A DNA stretch of 11,405 bases from an uncultured Clostridia bacterium (lineage in GTDB: Bacteria > Bacillota > Clostridia > Christensenellales > UBA1242): contig CANPWT010000034.1 in the NCBI GenBank assembly GCA_947584775.1, positions 1-11,405 of the forward strand, in the 5' to 3' direction. The notes below the pieces were generated by a model that worked only from the letters and a program-made list of their open reading frames with translations, was not told where the DNA came from and did not search any database. Made by a program: the position numbers and the translations under genes. This document shows positions 8,713 through 11,405 of this stretch, piece by piece. Numbering within the stretch: position 1 is the first letter of the stretch; each line of letters opens with the position of its first letter.

Positions 8713-8967
8713 ATGGAAGAACAAACTATTAATTTAACAAATAAACAAAATTTAACCGTCAGCGGAACAAATAAAATAATTAGTCTAAAACCCGATTTAA
8801 TTCAGTTAGACACCGTGCTTGGCGGCCTTATTATTGGCGGAAACAGCCTAGAACTAGTGCGTTTGGACGATAACAGTAAAATTGCAGAAATTAAAGGCGA
8901 AATTAATTCAATTAAATACGCAACCCCTAAAAGTAAAGAACCATTTTTTAGGAAAATTTTTAAATGA
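8713..8967 (+). CDS. yabP: Sporulation protein YabP (YabP/YqfC family)
   Basis: This 84-residue protein has no signal peptide or membrane segment. Residues ~8-70 match the YabP/YqfC pattern: an N-terminal NLTNKQNLTVSGTNKI strand, then LDTVLGGLIIGGNSLEL and a closing strand KGEINSIKYA. This corresponds to the family scheme 'leTtlGeLvIkGenL.i..l....g.l.v.G.I.si.Y'. YabP proteins are made during sporulation in the mother cell and are linked to cortex/coat formation; the molecular role is not established. The length is slightly below that of the B. subtilis protein. The gene is first in a yabP-yabQ-divIC order matching that of B. subtilis, which strengthens the call. Its TGA stop overlaps the yabQ ATG by four bases. 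No clear sporulation-sigma promoter could be read upstream. Confidence 0.88.
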   Translation: MEEQTINLTNKQNLTVSGTNKIISLKPDLIQLDTVLGGLIIGGNSLELVRLDDNSKIAEIKGEINSIKYATPKSKEPFFRKIFK

Positions 8968-9344
8968 TTTTTTCAACCCTCAATCAATTTAATAATTTTT
9001 TAATTTTTATTATTTTTGGATTAATTTTTGGATTAATTCGAAATATTTTTTACACCATTTTTTTAATTGATAAAAATATAGAAATTAAGCAAAATAAATT
9101 AAAATTTTTAAAAATTTGCATTTTTGATACGATTTTTTATGGTTTTTTTAGTGTATTTTTTATATTTTTATTAAATTTTTATAATTTTGGCATGTTTTCT
9201 TTTGCCTTGCTTTTGGCAATTTTAATTGGCTATTTTTGGCAAAACTTTTTAACAAAAAAATTGTTTGCAAAATTATTTAAGATGTGGTATAATGTTGTTA
9301 ATAAATTTAAAAGAAAGCAAAATGAAACCACAAACAAAAGTTAA
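8964..9344 (+). CDS. yabQ: Spore cortex biosynthesis membrane protein YabQ
   Basis: This is a 126-residue, very hydrophobic protein with about three membrane segments (roughly residues 11-34, 51-70 and 73-95) and a basic, hydrophilic tail (KFKRKQNETTNKS). The pattern NQF..F......GLIFGLIRN, FDTIFYGFFSVFF, NFYNFGMFSFALLLAILIGYFWQ fits the YabQ family: a short loop after helix 1, an Asp at the head of helix 2 and an N.G near helix 3. In B. subtilis YabQ is a membrane protein of the forespore envelope needed for cortex formation. Here it is shorter, consisting of little more than the core domain. The start overlaps the yabP stop (ATGA), and an AGGA ten bases upstream inside yabP can serve as the ribosome site. 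Placement between yabP and a divIC-like gene supports the call, because the sequence itself is highly biased to Phe, Ile, Leu and Asn. Confidence 0.82.
   Translation: MIFSTLNQFNNFLIFIIFGLIFGLIRNIFYTIFLIDKNIEIKQNKLKFLKICIFDTIFYGFFSVFFIFLLNFYNFGMFSFALLLAILIGYFWQNFLTKKLFAKLFKMWYNVVNKFKRKQNETTNKS
9265..9293 (+). promoter_or_regulatory. Internal extended -10 promoter at the end of yabQ, for divIC and cmk
   Basis: TTGCAA (9265-9270), a 17-base spacer and TGG-TATAAT (-10 at 9288-9293, with the TGn extension) lie inside the yabQ coding sequence. The predicted start near 9300 would give a leader of about 22 bases before the divIC ATG at 9322. The -10 is perfect and extended; the -35 matches four of six bases. 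This would allow vegetative expression of the division and nucleotide kinase genes when the sporulation genes are off. Confidence 0.5.
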
Positions 9345-9546
9345 ATTAATTATATTTTGTGCGATAGTTGTTGTTATTGCATTGTTTTTAATTAACATTG
9401 GGCAAATTATTGCAATACACAATAAAGATAAAACAATTTTAAGCCAGCAGCAACAAATTGAACAACTAACCCAAAAATCGGACTATTTTGAAAACCACGA
9501 CACCGACCCCGGGGAAAAAGAAATTGTGCCAGGAGGTGAAGATTGA
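9322..9546 (+). CDS. divIC: Short DivIC/FtsB-like cell division protein
   Basis: This 74-residue protein has a short basic N-terminus (MKPQTKVK), one membrane segment (about residues 9-32) and a coiled-coil-like stretch (NKDKTILSQQQQIEQLTQK), followed by an acidic Pro/Gly tail ending VPGGED. That layout is a type II bitopic septum protein of the DivIC/FtsB family, which partners FtsL and DivIB/FtsQ in the divisome outside the membrane. It is much shorter than B. subtilis DivIC (about 125 residues): the usual Y.E..AR..LG.V.PGE region after the coil is missing or reduced to DYFENHDTDPGEKEIVPGGE. The position directly after yabP-yabQ is the strongest evidence. ATG 9322 is chosen over a TTG at 9265 because it follows the AG-rich AAAGAAAG and gives a normal N-terminus. 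It overlaps yabQ by 23 bases, and its TGA overlaps the cmk TTG. Confidence 0.7.
   Translation: MKPQTKVKLIIFCAIVVVIALFLINIGQIIAIHNKDKTILSQQQQIEQLTQKSDYFENHDTDPGEKEIVPGGED
9531..9536 (+). promoter_or_regulatory. Perfect Shine-Dalgarno fixing the TTG start of cmk
   Basis: AGGAGG lies within the end of divIC, six bases before TTG 9543. It is the strongest ribosome site in the window. No in-frame ATG or GTG lies nearby, so it decides the non-ATG start. Confidence 0.85.
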
Positions 9547-10091
9547 TTATCTCCTTAACCGGCAAACCATGCAGCGGCAAAGGCACAGTTGGCAAATTGT
9601 TTTGCAAAAATTATAATTTTGAATATTTATGCACAGGGGACATTTTTAGGGAGGCTTCTAAAAAGTTAAACACAGATATTTTAGCCTATCAAAACAGCGA
9701 GGCAGTAAAAAAAACAGACGAATATGTGGACAGTATGATAACCAACCTTGGCAAGCAAAAATTATATGAGGACATTTTGCTAGATTCCCGCCTGGCGTGG
9801 CACTTTATTCCACAATCGTTCAAAGTGTTTTTGGATGTGGACATTGTAACCGCAGCAAAACGCTTGATGAACGATAATCGCGCAACCGAGGCAGTAAAAA
9901 ATATAAACGAGGCAAAAGCGGCCTTAACTGAGCGCTGGGATGTGGAAAATGATAGATATCTTAATCTTTATGGCGTAAACAACACAAATTTAAATAATTA
10001 CGATTTGGTTATAGACAGTTCTAACAAAACTGTTGATGAAATTGTAAAAATTATTTTTGATGAATATAATAAGTTTAAAAAGAAAAAGTAA
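9543..10091 (+). CDS. cmk: (d)CMP kinase, archaeal-type cytidylate kinase family
   Basis: This 182-residue P-loop kinase should phosphorylate CMP/dCMP to the diphosphate with ATP in the cytoplasm. Walker A is GKPCSGKGT (residues 7-15). It is followed by CTGDIFREASK (30-40, the GDIFR of this family), DEYVDSMI (59-66), ILLDSRLAWHFIP (78-90, matching the archaeal ES/DSRLAGW motif), FKVFLDVD and AAKRL (93-108), and ERWDVENDRYLNLYGV with YDLVIDSS (130-160), also family hallmarks. The length fits the compact archaeal-type enzymes (about 180-190 residues), not the ~220-residue bacterial Cmk. The start is TTG, overlapping the divIC stop (TTGA), so translation is probably coupled. The protein ends in a Lys-rich tail. 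Related compact kinases can act on other nucleotides, so the exact substrate is inferred. Confidence 0.82.
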   Translation: MIISLTGKPCSGKGTVGKLFCKNYNFEYLCTGDIFREASKKLNTDILAYQNSEAVKKTDEYVDSMITNLGKQKLYEDILLDSRLAWHFIPQSFKVFLDVDIVTAAKRLMNDNRATEAVKNINEAKAALTERWDVENDRYLNLYGVNNTNLNNYDLVIDSSNKTVDEIVKIIFDEYNKFKKKK

Positions 10092-10116
10092 AAGCCAAAG
10101 GGGTTTTTATTTTTTT
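10089..10116 (+). terminator. Weak intrinsic terminator after cmk
   Basis: AAAAGCC, a four-base loop and GGGTTTT can form a six-pair stem with one G-G mismatch, followed by TTTTTATTTTTTT. It starts at the cmk stop codon. The stem is weak, but the T-run and the position favour a terminator. Confidence 0.45.
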
Positions 10117-10139
10117 AAGCACAAAAAGTTAGACAATCA

Positions 10140-10145
10140 TATAAT
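10140..10145 (+). promoter_or_regulatory. -10 box (TATAAT) immediately before the VTT-domain gene
   Basis: A perfect TATAAT ends five bases before the ATG at 10151. No good -35 is found at the proper distance (the best is three of six). Transcription would start at or next to the ATG, so the mRNA would be leaderless, in keeping with the absence of any Shine-Dalgarno here. Confidence 0.5.
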
Positions 10146-10150
10146 AGACT

Positions 10151-10861
10151 ATGAAAAACATACTAAAAGTGCTTTCCGTTGTGCTGGTATTTGCCCTAGT
10201 TTCTGTGGGATTATATTTTATTTTATCCGCTTTTGGGCTTGTTAGCATAGATGAAATCCGCAAAATGATAGAACACAGCGGCAAAATGGCATTTTTAGTT
10301 TATTTAATTGTGCAAACGCTAATTTTGATTGCGTTTTGTTTTGTGCCCGAAGTTAACCTGGCACTAATTGTTTTAGGCGTGGTGCTATTTAAGCCGCTTG
10401 AAGCATTTATACTTTGCCTAGCGTGCGTGTTTATTTCTAACACTGCCCTATTCTTTATAGGAGATAAATTTGGCGAAAAAATTTGTGCTAAACTTATTGG
10501 CAAAAAAGAATTGGAACACCTGCAAGACCTAATTGACGGAAAAAGCAAGGCCATTTTGCCAATTTTGTTTGTAATTCCATGCATCCCAGACGAGGCATTA
10601 TGTTTAGTTATTGGCATGACAAAAATTAAATATTGGTATTTTATTTTGGTCAGCCTAATTTACCATACCATTGAAATTGGCGCAGTTTGCTTTTTGGGCA
10701 GCGGACTAATTGATTGGGCAAGTTTTGGCGTTATTGATTGGATTATGTTTATAAATTTAGTTGTTGTGGACATTTACTTGTTTACAAAATTTGAAAAATT
10801 TTTAGAAAACAAAATTAACAAAAAACGCACAGAAAAACAAAAAATTAATAAAAAAGATTAA
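10151..10861 (+). CDS. VTT/DedA-type membrane protein (TVP38/TMEM64-like)
   Basis: This 236-residue membrane protein has about five or six hydrophobic segments (roughly 7-29, 48-64, 67-80, 84-104, 134-155 and 160-182, then 194-212) and a strongly basic tail. Residues ~62-183 fit the VTT (SNARE-associated) domain: VPEVNLALIVLGVVLFKPLEA, a gap, and then the re-entrant motif VIPCIPDEALCLVIGMTKIKYW (IPxxPD at 142-147, G at 155). Related DedA/TVP38 proteins are linked to lipid flipping and membrane-potential upkeep; the substrate of this one cannot be read from sequence. The start is fixed: an in-frame TAG lies just upstream (10145-10147), the next ATG is near codon 39 and would lose the first helix. 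No ribosome site precedes it. The gene stands alone after the terminator. Confidence 0.78.
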   Translation: MKNILKVLSVVLVFALVSVGLYFILSAFGLVSIDEIRKMIEHSGKMAFLVYLIVQTLILIAFCFVPEVNLALIVLGVVLFKPLEAFILCLACVFISNTALFFIGDKFGEKICAKLIGKKELEHLQDLIDGKSKAILPILFVIPCIPDEALCLVIGMTKIKYWYFILVSLIYHTIEIGAVCFLGSGLIDWASFGVIDWIMFINLVVVDIYLFTKFEKFLENKINKKRTEKQKINKKD

Positions 10862-11017
10862 AAAATTTGAATAATTTACCGTTTTTTTGCACTTTTTTAA
10901 AAATTTTTTATAATTTTTCATAAAATTTTTGAATTTGAAAAATTTGTCTAATTTTTGTTTTTTGTATTTTTAAAAAATAAACCTTGATTTAATAAAAAAA
11001 TATTGTATAATTATTAT
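10862..11017. other. AT-rich spacer between the two membrane-protein genes
   Basis: These 156 bases are almost all A and T, with long T-runs after the VTT gene (about 10879-10911). No GC stem that would make a standard intrinsic terminator was found. The right end holds the promoter for the next gene. Confidence 0.6.
10984..11011 (+). promoter_or_regulatory. Promoter of the right-edge membrane-protein gene
   Basis: TTGATT (10984-10989), a 16-base spacer and TATAAT (11006-11011). Seven bases after the -10 ends is the G of GTG 11018, so the predicted transcript begins on the start codon itself. Confidence 0.6.
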
Positions 11018-11405
11018 GTGGGTAAAAATAAAATTTTTAGTGCTAGCCTAACATGGGTGCTTGGCTTTTTATTAAGCCAACTTTTTGTTAGCGTATTTTT
11101 GGTGTTTGCCAATTTAATTTTAGGCCGCTTTGGCGTTACAATTTCCACCAACAATGTTTGGGGCTATTTCGTTTTGGCCTTGGTTATGGATGTTGCAATA
11201 ATTGCCGTTGCCTTAATAAGCGGGAAAAGCGAAAAGGAAGAAAAAGCAAGCAAAATAAGCGGCATAAAAATTTTAATATATGTTTTAATTGGCGTGGCCG
11301 CATATATATTACTTTCCCCATTTATCAATGTTGTGGAAATTTTGTTTACAAAACTTAATATTCCAAGCCAGCCAATACCGTATAAAATGGATGGTGTGGG
11401 ATATG
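11018..11405 (+). CDS. Multi-pass membrane protein, N-terminal part; possible CPBP-family protease
   Basis: This frame is open from GTG 11018 to the right edge (129 codons plus one base). It has three hydrophobic segments (about residues 9-34, 48-68 and 83-105), separated by a charged loop (GKSEKEEKASK), and ends KLNIPSQPIPYKMDGVGY. The spacing and the P.P-containing stretch after the third segment resemble the N-terminal half of CPBP (CAAX protease-like) membrane proteins, whose EExxxR motif would lie just beyond the window, so that name is tentative. A TTG at 11003 is an alternative in-frame start. ATG 11016 is in another frame and stops after 11 codons. No Shine-Dalgarno precedes any of these starts. 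The coding continues past the window. Confidence 0.72.
   Translation, partial: MGKNKIFSASLTWVLGFLLSQLFVSVFLVFANLILGRFGVTISTNNVWGYFVLALVMDVAIIAVALISGKSEKEEKASKISGIKILIYVLIGVAAYILLSPFINVVEILFTKLNIPSQPIPYKMDGVGY

Noticed and set aside
8713..9546. Alternative genetic code with TGA read as Trp
   Set aside because: TGA ends yabP and divIC exactly at overlaps with the next start codons, and Trp is encoded by TGG (for example Trp2796 of the giant lipoprotein).
9407..10617. Minus-strand reading frames at 9407-9607 and 10300-10617
   Set aside because: They are antisense to divIC/cmk and the VTT gene, which have clear family motifs; no ribosome site or domain supports the antisense frames.
11016..11051. 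ATG 11016 as the start of the right-edge gene
   Set aside because: That frame stops after 11 codons; GTG 11018 gives the long membrane protein.

Overview
The window looks like part of the chromosome of a low-GC, spore-forming Firmicute, probably an uncultured Clostridia-type lineage. The evidence is a yabP-yabQ-divIC gene order, which is typical of endospore formers, very AT-rich intergenic DNA, standard stop codons (TGA ends genes and TGG encodes Trp), and an N-terminal lipoprotein signal. I cannot name the species.

About three quarters of the window (1-8490, minus strand) is one uninterrupted coding region of 2830 codons whose 3' end lies beyond base 1. It has a lipoprotein signal peptide, about 1050 residues of unrecognised beta-rich sequence, a GLUG-repeat module (residues ~1078-1596), a BIG2-like Ig domain (~1600-1710), about 660 more beta-rich residues, a short Ser/Thr/Glu linker made of a 24-bp tandem repeat, and a second, diverged GLUG module (~2424-2806). 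It is most likely a giant surface-exposed lipoprotein or adhesin. Every plus-strand reading frame inside it appears to be a shadow. A consensus sigma-A-type promoter (TTGACA-16-TATAAT) lies about 100 bases upstream.

After a divergent AT-rich intergenic region, the plus strand carries a compact operon: yabP (spore cortex/coat-associated), yabQ (spore cortex membrane protein), a very short DivIC/FtsB-like division protein, and an archaeal-type (d)CMP kinase. The genes overlap by 4, 23 and 4 bases, so translation is probably coupled. The kinase uses a TTG start behind a perfect AGGAGG. A good extended -10 promoter inside the end of yabQ could express divIC and cmk independently of the sporulation genes.

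A weak terminator follows cmk. Next come a VTT/DedA-type (TVP38/TMEM64-like) membrane protein and, at the right edge, the N-terminal part of another multi-pass membrane protein, possibly a CPBP-family protease. Both genes lack a ribosome binding site, and each has a TATAAT box only 5-6 bases before its start codon. This suggests that both mRNAs are leaderless.
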